DNA of 64,000 bases from assembly GCA_019090455.1 (NCBI GenBank), contig JAHRWA010000015.1:124001-188000 (forward strand). Reading direction: 5' to 3'. Within the stretch, counting starts at the first letter, position 1, and every line of letters starts with the position of its first letter. Position numbers and translations under genes: made by a program. Positions 52,997 through 61,672 of this stretch are shown here, piece after piece. A model generated the notes under the pieces. It made no database searches and had not been told where the DNA came from. It saw only the letters and a list, made by a program, of their open reading frames with translations. Source of the stretch: Pseudomonadales bacterium. GTDB taxonomy: Bacteria; Pseudomonadota; Gammaproteobacteria; Pseudomonadales; DC-out160.

Positions 52997-53791
52997 ATGG
53001 ATTATAAAGATATCCTCTATGATGTTAAAGATGCGGTAGCGACTATTACCATCAATCGACCAGAGGTGCTGAACGCTTTTACTGGAGATTCCATTATAGA
53101 AATGGAACACGCTTTAGATAAAGCCACCAATGATTCCAGTGTGGGTGTCATCGTTCTAACCGGTGTTGGTGAAAGAGCCTTTTGCGTTGGCGGCGACGTT
53201 AATTGGGAAAAGGGAGCCAGCGATGGTGATAGCTCGGATAGCGGGCTAAAGGATTTAGATTTTAATCTAAATCATCAAATCATCGCTTGTCCTAAGCCGA
53301 TTATTTGTCGAGTCAATGGCTATGCTATTGGTGCGGGTAACCATATCGCTTATTTTTGTGATGTTACCATTGCCGCTGATCATGCGATTATGGGGCAAAA
53401 TGGGCCAAGGGTTGCTTCACCTGCCGGCGGTTATATTGTTGCACATGCGGCGAATTCTATTGGTCATAAGCGCGCTCGAGAAATGTGGATGTTTGCGAGA
53501 CGTTATCCTGCTAAAACGTTTTTGGAATGGGGTCTAGTGAACGCCGTCGTGCCGATGGCAGAGCTTGATGCAGAAGTGGATAAGTGGGCGAAAGAGTTAC
53601 TGGCTCTTAGTCCTACCTGCTTAAAAATTCTAAAGCGTTCTTTCTATTATCATGCCGAGCCAGTTTTGGGTCGTGACATGAATGAGATGATACAAGAAGT
53701 GGCTCCGAAGTATTATGAAACGGGAGAGCAACTTGAGGGCGCGAACGCGTTTCTTGAAAAAAGAGCGCCTGATTTTAGCAAGTTCCGTTAG
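52997..53791 (+). CDS. Crotonase-fold protein of the MenB/BadI (ring-acting) type
   Basis: The 264-residue protein has AFCVGGDVNWEKG, NGYAIGAGNHIAYFCDVTIA and GQNGPRVASPAGGY. KRAREMWMFARRYPAKTFLEWGLVN and the ending EKRAPDFSKFR are close to 2-ketocyclohexane-carboxyl-CoA hydrolase (BadI) and MenB. BadI hydrolytically opens a beta-keto cyclic CoA ester; a related crotonase opens a ring late in steroid degradation. The residues differ from ordinary hydratases at the catalytic Glu region, so ring cleavage is a fair inference. A strong terminator follows, closing the four-gene unit that starts with the two dehydrogenases. Confidence 0.85.
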   Translation: MDYKDILYDVKDAVATITINRPEVLNAFTGDSIIEMEHALDKATNDSSVGVIVLTGVGERAFCVGGDVNWEKGASDGDSSDSGLKDLDFNLNHQIIACPKPIICRVNGYAIGAGNHIAYFCDVTIAADHAIMGQNGPRVASPAGGYIVAHAANSIGHKRAREMWMFARRYPAKTFLEWGLVNAVVPMAELDAEVDKWAKELLALSPTCLKILKRSFYYHAEPVLGRDMNEMIQEVAPKYYETGEQLEGANAFLEKRAPDFSKFR

Positions 53792-53827
53792 ACTGATTTA
53801 TTGCCAAAGGCAAAGAAGTCAGTGATG

Positions 53828-53867
53828 AAAAACAAATAGGGAGGCATTAGCCTCCCTATTTGTTTTT
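53828..53867 (+). terminator. Strong rho-independent terminator after the acyl-CoA gene cluster
   Basis: An 18-bp stem (AAAAACAAATAGGGAGGC / GCCTCCCTATTTGTTTTT) with a 4-nt loop is followed directly on the plus strand by the terminal T tract. It lies 36 bp after the MenB/BadI-like gene. Confidence 0.93.
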
Positions 53868-53956
53868 ACGACTTCGGTGAATTTGGTTTGTGGCTCTGAT
53901 GAGGCCTTGTTTTTTTAATCCTCCCCTTTTTATTTTATTAATGGCTATTTTGAATA

Positions 53957-54766
53957 ATGAATTTCAGTAAATTACAGCAAACATTTCTTGAATTACGTAG
54001 CAATCGGGCTTTCGAGCTTTTTGTGGTCTCCATTATTATTTTTTCTGCACTGGTTATCGGTGCTAAGACTTACAATATATCACCGGCTGCAATAAAACTT
54101 ATTGAGTGGTTGGATCTCTTCATTACGGTTGTTTTTTTGGTGGAAATTGTTATTCGATTTCTTGGGGAGAAAAAGAAGAGGAATTTTTTTAAGCAGGGTT
54201 GGAATATCTTTGACACGCTTATTGTCGTGGTCAGCCTGATTCCTATCGATAACTCGGAGATGGCTTTGGTTGGGAGGCTTATTCGCATATTCCGGGTTCT
54301 TAGAATGATTTCAATTATTCCGGAACTTCGTCTGTTGTTGAATTCTTTAGTTAAAGCCATGCCCCAACTCGGATATGTAGTCTTGCTGATGTTTATTATT
54401 TTTTACATCTATGCTGCAGTAGGTTCCACTTTCTTTGCACATATTAATACTGAACTTTGGGGCGATATTAGTATTTCCATGTTGACGTTATTTCGGGTGA
54501 TGACTTTTGAGGATTGGACTGATGTGATGTACGAAACCATGGAGGTTTATGCGTTCAGTTGGATCTATTTTATTACCTTCATATTTTTTACTGCGTTCGC
54601 CTTTCTCAATATGGTCATTGGTATTATTGTGCAAGTGTTGGAAGAAGAAAATGCCAAGGAAAGAAAAGCCAGAGCTAAAGAATCTGGAGAGATCACGTTA
54701 GAGGGATTGTCAGAGCAGATGGAAGAACTGAAGGAGCTGTTAAAGAGTAAAAAAACGCTGGAGTAA
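53957..54766 (+). CDS. Bacterial voltage-gated Na+-type channel (six-TM)
   Basis: The 269-residue protein has six membrane segments. S4 carries Arg at every third position (Arg107, 110, 113, 116 in VGRLIRIFRVLRM), and the pore loop before the last segment has the filter TFEDW (183-187). A C-terminal charged coiled coil (about 225-265) supports tetramers. This is the NaChBac/NavAb layout. The filter differs from the TLESW of the best-known members by Asp in place of Ser. The extra acid could alter Na+/Ca2+ preference. It stands alone between terminators and repeats, with no obvious partner gene. Confidence 0.92.
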   Translation: MNFSKLQQTFLELRSNRAFELFVVSIIIFSALVIGAKTYNISPAAIKLIEWLDLFITVVFLVEIVIRFLGEKKKRNFFKQGWNIFDTLIVVVSLIPIDNSEMALVGRLIRIFRVLRMISIIPELRLLLNSLVKAMPQLGYVVLLMFIIFYIYAAVGSTFFAHINTELWGDISISMLTLFRVMTFEDWTDVMYETMEVYAFSWIYFITFIFFTAFAFLNMVIGIIVQVLEEENAKERKARAKESGEITLEGLSEQMEELKELLKSKKTLE

Positions 54767-54786
54767 TGGTTTACCCCAGCCTATGG

Positions 54787-54826
54787 GTTTATGCGTTTAT
54801 GCATTTATGAGTTGATGAGTTGATGG
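54787..54826. repeat. Five degenerate 8-bp tandem units
   Basis: GTTTATGC, GTTTATGC, ATTTATGA, GTTGATGA and GTTGATGG follow one another between the ion-channel gene and the stop codon of the minus-strand MFS gene, which begins 1 bp later. No coding role. Confidence 0.85.
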
Positions 54827-54827
54827 A

Positions 54828-56084
54828 TTAGGTACTCTGTTCAAGATCGATATCGAGCCGTCGAAATTTAGGACTTAGCAGCACAAATAAAATAACCCCT
54901 ATTATCATCAATAATGATGCTACAGCAACGGCATAGGGTGCGCCGATGTGTTCAGCAGCGTATGCCATCGGCAGCACACCTAGTGGCATCAATCCAAATG
55001 ACATGAGCATAAAGCTAGTAATGCGTCCACGCACCGCATCGGGTACCAATAATTGAATAGAGGTGTTATTGAGAGTACTGGCGACATTAGCAAAAATATT
55101 GGCGAGCACTAATGGGATGAGGGCTAAATAAAAGGAAGGAGCGAAACAAAATAGAGCGAGAAAAATTCCGAATCCCAGAGATGAGAAGACCATTATTTTA
55201 AAGCGTTGTGTTTTTTCACCTCGGCGAGCGACAAGCAGCGCACCGAGTACGCCGCCTGTACCCGCAGCACCTTGTAGAAAGCCTAATCCTTTCGCGCCCA
55301 CGTCCCATACTTCATCTGCAAAAACCACTAACAAATTTTGAAAAGGCATGGCCAGCAACATGGGGAGCAAGCCGAACAATAATAATAATAGAACCTGCCG
55401 ATTGTTAGCGAGATAGGTGAATCCGTACTTAACATCCGCCATCAAGGGTTTATTACTGGCGTTTTTTTCAGGTGGCGCGGGTTGTATCTTTAGCATGCAG
55501 GCTACACCAATTAGGTAGAGCAGGATTCCCAACGAATAGACTCCGCTTATACTGATAAAGCCAATCAAGATGCCGGCACACACAGGACCTAATACCCGTG
55601 CTAAATTGGAAACCATCACGGATAACGCCATGGCATTGCCTAAATTGCTTTTTCCTACGACTTTGACGGCCAAGGCCATTCTGGCTGGCATCACTAAGGG
55701 GAACATAAATCCCATTAGCGTCGCGGCTACCACAAGATTCCAAAACTCCAATCTGTTCGTCATCAATAAAAATAATATGATGCACTCGTTGAAGATAATA
55801 AAAAGTTGACCTGCAATGAGTAGTTTACGTTTCTCCATCCTATCAACAATAGCGCCACCGACCATGGAGCCTAGTAACATCGGAATCGCCACTGCCAAAT
55901 TAATTTGCGCTAACGCTAACTCTCGATGGGTTAATTCCCATGCGAGTATAGAGCGAGTGAGAATCTGCCCTTGCATTGCGAAGTAGAAAGCAATGTTTCC
56001 TGAAAATAACCAACGGTATTGCGGAATTTTTAATGCGGCGAAAGAGGAGGGCTTTTTGGGTTTTCCTTGAATCTCTGAAGTCAA
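54828..56084 (-). CDS. MFS transporter, MFS_3/EntS-like exporter
   Basis: The 418-residue protein has 12 predicted membrane segments and the MFS loop motif GGAIVDRMEKRKLL after the second helix. Its start (FAALKIPQYRWLFSGNIAFYFAMQGQ) is like the MFS_3 group that includes the enterobactin exporter. TTG is the start codon, with AAGGA 6 nt upstream. Substrate is unknown; efflux of a small hydrophobic compound is the general expectation. It is followed on the same strand, upstream, by an esterase gene that may be co-transcribed. Confidence 0.85.
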   Translation of the reverse strand: MTSEIQGKPKKPSSFAALKIPQYRWLFSGNIAFYFAMQGQILTRSILAWELTHRELALAQINLAVAIPMLLGSMVGGAIVDRMEKRKLLIAGQLFIIFNECIILFLLMTNRLEFWNLVVAATLMGFMFPLVMPARMALAVKVVGKSNLGNAMALSVMVSNLARVLGPVCAGILIGFISISGVYSLGILLYLIGVACMLKIQPAPPEKNASNKPLMADVKYGFTYLANNRQVLLLLLFGLLPMLLAMPFQNLLVVFADEVWDVGAKGLGFLQGAAGTGGVLGALLVARRGEKTQRFKIMVFSSLGFGIFLALFCFAPSFYLALIPLVLANIFANVASTLNNTSIQLLVPDAVRGRITSFMLMSFGLMPLGVLPMAYAAEHIGAPYAVAVASLLMIIGVILFVLLSPKFRRLDIDLEQST

Positions 56085-56146
56085 AATAATTCCTTAAGGT
56101 CTATCTTTGGGGGCTCGGAGTCGACCTGATTAGCCCCCTTCTTTCA

Positions 56147-57151
56147 CTACTCGCCGCCGCTAAGTGCACGCTTCAAGGCATTGTCACGATCGTCGTTGAA
56201 CCGACGGGAGACTTTTGCCATGGGAGCAAGACCATTAAAAGCATGGTAGCCACCATGATAAACGTGAAGTTCGGTGGAGACACCGGCGTTTAAAAGACGG
56301 TGTGCATATTCAATATTTTCACTTAAGAATAAATCAAGATCACCCACTGAGATAAATGCAGGGGGCAAATTGGATAAGTCTTCTGCTCGAGTCGCTGCAG
56401 CATAAGGTGGAACGTCTTTCCCTCCGGGTTCGTAACCTCCAGATTTAAAACCCCCAGGTTTAAAACCTAAGTAGGCTTGCCATCCAAGAAGATTGCTTTC
56501 TCTCGACCAGACCAATGTATCTTCCACCTGATCGCTCGCTTGAGTTAGGTTCGTGTCATCAATCATCGGATAAACTAACACCTGATAGGCAATCTCAATC
56601 TCACCACGATCGCGAGTGAGTAATGCCAGTCCCGCTGCGAGTCCTCCACCCGCGCTAGCGCCGCCAATGACAATTCGGGATTTATCCACATCCAATTCGT
56701 CAGCGTGATCCGCCAGCCATTTGAGTGCGCTATAGCAATCTTCCAGCGGTGCTGGGAAAGGGTGTTCTGGTGCCAATCGATAGTCAACGGATACCACGAC
56801 ACAAGACAGTTCTTTCGCCCATCGGCTTGTCATCAAATCATCACCCTCTACGTTGCCGAGTGTGTAACCTCCTCCGTGTATCCAAAGTAGTGCGGGAAGT
56901 TTTCCCGTGCGCTGCTCTGGCTGGTATACGCGAAACTTTGCCGTGTCTCCTTTTTCAGCACCGGGAATTTGCTTGTCTTCAATGGACACACCTGTGATGG
57001 GCGGCATGGAAGCCTTAATGGCGGCGGCACTTTGTGCCATCATGATTCGAGTCGCCGGAATGTCATTTAGATTTAATCCCCCGCCCGATGCGTTAATAAA
57101 GGTTTCTAACGGGGCAACCAGTTCTGGATCAATTTTTTGTTTGTTATCCAT
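56147..57151 (-). CDS. Alpha/beta-hydrolase of the hormone-sensitive-lipase (HSL) family
   Basis: The 334-residue esterase has the HSL oxyanion signature LLWIHGGGYTLG and the nucleophile GGASAGGG. The acid/histidine region DLDLF...YHGGYHAFN follows. It hydrolyses short acyl esters. AGGGAG lies before ATG 57151. It is the first gene of a minus-strand pair with the MFS exporter and is divergent from the CYP153-like genes. A role in ester metabolism of the same substrates is possible but unproven. Confidence 0.9.
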   Translation of the reverse strand: MDNKQKIDPELVAPLETFINASGGGLNLNDIPATRIMMAQSAAAIKASMPPITGVSIEDKQIPGAEKGDTAKFRVYQPEQRTGKLPALLWIHGGGYTLGNVEGDDLMTSRWAKELSCVVVSVDYRLAPEHPFPAPLEDCYSALKWLADHADELDVDKSRIVIGGASAGGGLAAGLALLTRDRGEIEIAYQVLVYPMIDDTNLTQASDQVEDTLVWSRESNLLGWQAYLGFKPGGFKSGGYEPGGKDVPPYAAATRAEDLSNLPPAFISVGDLDLFLSENIEYAHRLLNAGVSTELHVYHGGYHAFNGLAPMAKVSRRFNDDRDNALKRALSGGE

Positions 57152-57634
57152 ATCGATACTCCCTAACTTATTGGGTATTCTAGAAAATGATGTGAGTGGT
57201 GATGTTGTACGCCATGTTGTTTGTCATGTAATAACGATGGTTAGTTCAATTACTAAAGCTCACTCAAAGTCACTTAAGGTTACTTCTTCTAGTCGAAAGA
57301 ATATAGTTAAGACGCCTGCCTTAAAGATATACTTATCCTAATGATATAGGGTGATCCTCCCGATATACATTGCTTTGACTTCTGTATTATTGATGGCAAC
57401 TTGCTGGTAGACGCCGTTTTTTTGCAATTGTCTTTGATGTGGCGACTATCTTTGATGTAACGGCTTTAGGTAGTGATATTTTGGAATTGTTGATGGATTT
57501 TTGAGGGTAGGGGTCTTATTCTTCGTGACCAAGGTTAGGGGTCAATTGAATCCATAAATAAAAAAGGGTGCGTTTCTCGATTTACGAGTACGGACGTAGT
57601 ACCGAAAATAACAAATTTAGTAGAGTTAATAGTG
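57152..57634. other. Divergent promoter region between the esterase and CYP153-like genes
   Basis: About 480 bp without a gene. A 10-bp direct repeat (TCTTTGATGT at 57431 and 57449, 18-bp spacing) could be a regulator site, but no assignment is possible. No terminator or RNA structure was found. Confidence 0.5.
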
Positions 57635-58915
57635 ATGAATGCAATAGTGAAAAAAAAATACAATTACATGGTGGGTAAAGATCCTTATGAGGTTCCCTTG
57701 GAGGATTACGATGTGACCCAGCGGGAGCTATTTCAATCGAATACCATCTTTGGATTCTTTGATCGATTGCGTCAAGAGGAGCCTGTACACTACTGCAAAG
57801 ATTCGAAGTTTGGACCCTATTGGTCGGTGACCAAATTTGACGACATAATGGAAGTCGAGGGTAACCCCGAAGTCTATTCCTCTGAACCTTCTATTGCATT
57901 GATGGATTTTCAAACTGAAGGTGATTATAACTTATCAATGTTCATTGCAATGGATGAGCCAAAACACGGTGACCAAAGGCGAACGGTTCAAGGTGCTGTC
58001 TCACCGCGAAACCTTGCCAATATGGAAGACCTGATTCGTGAGAGAGTCTGTACTATTTTGGATAGCCTGCCTGTAGGAGAAACTTTTGACTGGGTGGATA
58101 AGGTCTCCATCGAGTTGACTGGGCAGATGTTGGCGACATTATTTGATTTTCCTTTCGAACAGCGACGTAAGTTAACCTATTGGTCTGATGTAGCCACCGC
58201 CGTTCCTGGGCCGGATTCTGTGGTGTCTTCTTATGAAGACAGTCAAAGAATTTTACTGACGGAGTGTGTTCCTGCTTTTTTTGATTTATGGAAAGACCGC
58301 GCGAATAAGCCCCCTCAGTTTGATTTGATTTCAATGTTGGTCCATTCCGAAGAAACGAAGAACATGGCAACGGAACGTCCCATGGAATTCCTAGGAAATC
58401 TTCTTTTGTTAATTGTGGGCGGTAATGACACGACTCGTAACTCCATGAGTGGCAGCGTCCTTTTTCTCAATGAAAATCCCGATCAATATCAGAAGCTACG
58501 GGATAATCCCGATCTGGTTACGAGCATGATTCCAGAGGTTATTCGATATCAGACACCGCTGACGCATATGCGTCGGACGGCAACTCAAGACACCGTTCTG
58601 AAAGGCAAAAACATTAAGAAAGGCGATAAGGTTCTGATGTGGTATCTCTCAGGAAATCGTGATGAAGATGCTATAGAAAATCCCAATGAATTTATCATCG
58701 ATCGAGCGCGTCCCAGGCATCATTTATCTTTTGGTTTCGGTATTCACCGTTGCATGGGAAATCGATTGGCTGAAATGCAATTGAGAATTGTATGGGAAGA
58801 AATTCTTGAGCGTTTTGAGAAGGTGGAGCTGGTAGGGAAGCCTGAGCGCGCTTATCACAACTTCATTCGGGGATTTACTGAAATGCCTGTTCGATTACAC
58901 CCTAAAATAAAGTAG
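57635..58915 (+). CDS. Cytochrome P450, CYP153-like, copy 1
   Basis: The 426-residue P450 has the I-helix GGNDTTRNSMSG, the ExxR pair in PEVIRYQ, and the heme loop HLSFGFGIHRCMGNRLAEMQ with cysteine ligand Cys373. The near-identical match of VGGNDTTRNSMSG and HRCMGNRLAE to CYP153 enzymes suggests terminal hydroxylation of alkanes, fatty acids or terpenoid chains. It needs a ferredoxin and reductase, neither of which is in the window. The frame starts with ATG 57635. An A9 run sits in codons 6-8. The next gene is a close paralogue. Confidence 0.92.
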   Translation: MNAIVKKKYNYMVGKDPYEVPLEDYDVTQRELFQSNTIFGFFDRLRQEEPVHYCKDSKFGPYWSVTKFDDIMEVEGNPEVYSSEPSIALMDFQTEGDYNLSMFIAMDEPKHGDQRRTVQGAVSPRNLANMEDLIRERVCTILDSLPVGETFDWVDKVSIELTGQMLATLFDFPFEQRRKLTYWSDVATAVPGPDSVVSSYEDSQRILLTECVPAFFDLWKDRANKPPQFDLISMLVHSEETKNMATERPMEFLGNLLLLIVGGNDTTRNSMSGSVLFLNENPDQYQKLRDNPDLVTSMIPEVIRYQTPLTHMRRTATQDTVLKGKNIKKGDKVLMWYLSGNRDEDAIENPNEFIIDRARPRHHLSFGFGIHRCMGNRLAEMQLRIVWEEILERFEKVELVGKPERAYHNFIRGFTEMPVRLHPKIK

Positions 58916-58952
58916 ATTGATTAACTATTATAGGGCTTTGATTACGGAAATT

Positions 58953-59017
58953 TTACTATAGTTAATTTGGCTGCCGTAAATTAACTATAGTAATCTAACT
59001 ACAGTAATCTAACTACA
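58953..59017. repeat. 16-bp inverted repeat followed by 14-bp tandem repeats between P450 genes
   Basis: TTACTATAGTTAATTT (58953-58968) and its exact reverse complement (58978-58993) flank a 9-nt loop. Overlapping the right arm, three 14-bp units follow (58976-58989 divergent, then two identical copies of GTAATCTAACTACA to 59017). The whole block sits just upstream of the second P450 start and could terminate, regulate or attenuate. Confidence 0.85.
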
Positions 59018-59029
59018 GGGAGTTATTTA

Positions 59030-60328
59030 ATGATGGATAAAGTCGCCACAAAGAAATACCGACATATGGTCGGTAAGGACCCTTACGATGTTCCTTTGGA
59101 AGACTATGATCTGACTCAAAGGGAATTATTTCAATCGAATACTATCTTTGGTTTTTTGGACCGATTAAGAAAAGAAGACCCCGTACACTACTGCAAAGAT
59201 TCTAAATTTGGGCCCTATTGGTCTGTTCTCCGGTTTGAAGATATTATGGAAGTGGAAGGGAATGCCGAGGTGTATTCATCTGAGCCTTCTATCGCTGTGA
59301 TGGATCCTGATCCCACTGGTGAATTTGATTTGACTATGTTTATCGCGATGGATGAACCGCAGCATGGTCATCAACGCAGAACAGTACAAGGGGCCGTATC
59401 ACCCCGTAACCTTGCCAATATGGAAGACCTCATTCGCGAGAGAGTTAATACGATATTAAGTACATTGCCCATTGGTGAAACATTTGATTGGGTCGATAAA
59501 GTTTCCATAGAACTCACGGGGCAAATGCTGGCAACTCTTTTCGATTTCCCCTTCGAACAGCGTAGAAAGTTAACTTATTGGTCCGATGTGGCAACTTCAG
59601 TTCCGGGGCCTGATTCGGTGGTTTCTTCCTATAAGGAATCAAGACGTATATTGATGGAGGAGTGTGTACCTGCATTTTTTGGATTATGGAAAGATCGCGC
59701 TAATAAACCACCTCAGCATGACTTGATTTCAATGTTGGTCCATGGTGAGGAAACTCGTAATATGGCCACCGAAAGACCATTGGAATTTTTAGGTAATCTT
59801 ATTTTATTGATCGCAGGCGGCAATGACACCACACGAAATTCTATTTCAGGTAGCGTGCTTTTTCTTAACGAGAATCCAGATCAATATCAAAAGCTGCGTG
59901 AAAACCCCGAACTAGTCACGAATATGGTTCCGGAAATTATCCGATACCAAACACCGCTGACTCATATGCGTCGAACCGCCACGCGAGATACGGTGTTGGG
60001 CGGGAAGCAAATTAAGAAAGGTGACAAGGTGTTAATGTGGTACCTCTCTGGAAACCGAGATGAGGAGGCTATTGAGCGTCCCAATGAATTCCTTATTGAT
60101 CGAAAACGACCAAGGCACCATTTATCTTTCGGCTTTGGTATTCACCGCTGCATGGGGAATCGATTAGCAGAGATGCAGTTGAGAGTGGTGTGGGAAGAAA
60201 TCCTTAAACGCTTTGAATTTGTTGAGCTGATGGGCAAGCCGGAACGATCCTATAATAATTTAATCAGAGGCTATACCTATCTACCCGTTAAATTACATCC
60301 ATTAAAGAAAGCGGCTAAATCGGCCTAA
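59030..60328 (+). CDS. Cytochrome P450, CYP153-like, copy 2
   Basis: The 432-residue P450 is highly similar to copy 1 along its whole length, including GGNDTTRNSISG and HLSFGFGIHRCMGNRLAE (heme Cys374). It differs mainly at the N-terminus and in a few substrate-loop positions (e.g. MDPDPTGEFDLTM against MDFQTEGDYNLSM). Tandem duplication and divergence of CYP153 genes is known in hydrocarbon users, where copies have different chain-length ranges. CAGGGAG lies upstream of ATG 59030, with a second in-frame ATG at 59033. A tandem duplication covers the stop codon. Confidence 0.92.
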   Translation: MMDKVATKKYRHMVGKDPYDVPLEDYDLTQRELFQSNTIFGFLDRLRKEDPVHYCKDSKFGPYWSVLRFEDIMEVEGNAEVYSSEPSIAVMDPDPTGEFDLTMFIAMDEPQHGHQRRTVQGAVSPRNLANMEDLIRERVNTILSTLPIGETFDWVDKVSIELTGQMLATLFDFPFEQRRKLTYWSDVATSVPGPDSVVSSYKESRRILMEECVPAFFGLWKDRANKPPQHDLISMLVHGEETRNMATERPLEFLGNLILLIAGGNDTTRNSISGSVLFLNENPDQYQKLRENPELVTNMVPEIIRYQTPLTHMRRTATRDTVLGGKQIKKGDKVLMWYLSGNRDEEAIERPNEFLIDRKRPRHHLSFGFGIHRCMGNRLAEMQLRVVWEEILKRFEFVELMGKPERSYNNLIRGYTYLPVKLHPLKKAAKSA

Positions 60329-60355
60329 AGATAAAATAAACCTAAAGATAAAATA
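60324..60355 (+). repeat. 17-bp-period direct duplication covering a stop codon
   Basis: CCTAAAGATAAAATA occurs at 60324-60338 and again at 60341-60355. The first copy contains the TAA stop of the second P450 gene. It is one of several stop-associated duplications in the window. Confidence 0.95.
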
Positions 60356-60363
60356 GAGCGATT

Positions 60364-61503
60364 TTACGGTGATGGGTCTTTGCGATAAGGGATAGTATCC
60401 GCGAGTTCTGCGATATACTCCCTTACAGCAAGTCGTTCTTCTTCGCAAAACTGTTTAATTGGTTCGGAAAATCCAGGGTGTGCTATCCAGTGCCCTGACA
60501 CTGTGCGAGTGGGAACAAATCCGCGGGCTATCTTATGTTGACCCTGAGCGCCCGGTTCAAAAATCTGTAGTTTTTCTCGAATACAATACTCTATACCTTG
60601 ATAATAACAGGCTTCAAAATGCAGGCTGTTATGATTTTCTCGTGCCCCCCAATGTCGACCATACAAATGTGTGTTACTGCGATACATTAAAGCACCAGCG
60701 ATACAGCGCTCTTCAATATCTGCTAATACGAGAAAAGTTTGCTGCGGTAATTTTTGTGCAACTTCGATAAAAAAATCTAAATTGAATTTGGGTGTGTTTC
60801 TTTTTTCGTAAAAAGTCTGTCGATAAAATGCATCGAAATCGGTCCAGTCTTGAGTAGTAGCGCTATGGCCGTCTAGCAAACGAAAGGTAATGCCCGCTTG
60901 CTCTACCTTGCGTCGCTCTTGTTTTATTCGTTTGCGTTTTTTGGAAGTTAGTCGCGATAGGAAATCGTCAAAATTCGTGTAATCCTGGTTATGCCAATGA
61001 AACTGGCAATCGTGACGTAAGGACAGGCCCGAACTTTCCATTAAGTCCTGACCCGGTTTGGTGGAGAACAGACAGTGGAAACTACTGGCTTCCATTTTTT
61101 TCGTTAAATTAATCGCTGCTTGTAGTAAAAGTGGAAACATTTGTTCTTGGTGTTCTTCCCTGCAGAGAAATCGCTGGCCTAGTGTGGGAGTGTGCGGGAC
61201 GGCACTGAGTAGCTTGGGAAAGTAGTGTATTCCGTTTCGGTGGTAGGCTTCAGCCCAGCTATGATCAAACACAAATTCGCCTGAAGAGTTGGTTTTTTCA
61301 TAAAGAGGCATTGCGCCTTTTAACATGTCATCTTGATAAATAGTGATGTGACAAGGACGCCAACCCAAGCGTTCACCTGCACATTGGTGTGTCTCCAAAG
61401 CCTGGAGGAACTCATGGCTTAAAAAAGGGTTACGGTCTGCCACTAAATTATTCCACTGACTAGCGGGGACGTCACTGATTTGGTGACATATCTTTATATT
61501 CAA
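60364..61503 (-). CDS. FemAB/GNAT-like protein (DUF482 family)
   Basis: The 379-residue protein matches the DUF482 group: MPLYEKTNSSGEFVFDHSWAEA, YFPKLLSAVPHTPTLGQRFL, TSKKRKRIKQERRK, LHFEACYYQGIEYCI and EPGAQGQHKIARGF-type motifs in order. These are FemAB-like acyl-transferase folds with no settled substrate. The strongly basic segment (about 185-202) is conserved in the group. TTG at 61503 is the only likely start. It converges with the P450 gene and has a bidirectional-type terminator upstream. Confidence 0.82.
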   Translation of the reverse strand: MNIKICHQISDVPASQWNNLVADRNPFLSHEFLQALETHQCAGERLGWRPCHITIYQDDMLKGAMPLYEKTNSSGEFVFDHSWAEAYHRNGIHYFPKLLSAVPHTPTLGQRFLCREEHQEQMFPLLLQAAINLTKKMEASSFHCLFSTKPGQDLMESSGLSLRHDCQFHWHNQDYTNFDDFLSRLTSKKRKRIKQERRKVEQAGITFRLLDGHSATTQDWTDFDAFYRQTFYEKRNTPKFNLDFFIEVAQKLPQQTFLVLADIEERCIAGALMYRSNTHLYGRHWGARENHNSLHFEACYYQGIEYCIREKLQIFEPGAQGQHKIARGFVPTRTVSGHWIAHPGFSEPIKQFCEEERLAVREYIAELADTIPYRKDPSP

Positions 61504-61600
61504 TCTGTTTCTCAGTTATTGATAGGCGTAGGGAAGTGGAGGTTAGTGCTGGGTGTAAGGGTAAAGCAGGTTAAAGATGAAAACTAGGTGAATGCGAGAT

Positions 61601-61643
61601 AAAAAATAATCGCTAGCATGGTCACGCTTAGCGATTATTTTTT
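61601..61643. terminator. Bidirectional-type terminator
   Basis: AAAAAATAATCGCT pairs with AGCGATTATTTTTT around a 15-nt loop. The A and T runs flank the stem on both sides, so it can act in either direction. On the minus strand it ends the DUF35 gene and separates it from the FemAB-like gene. Confidence 0.85.
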
Positions 61644-61672
61644 GATTCAATCTATTTAGTCAAAGACAGAGC

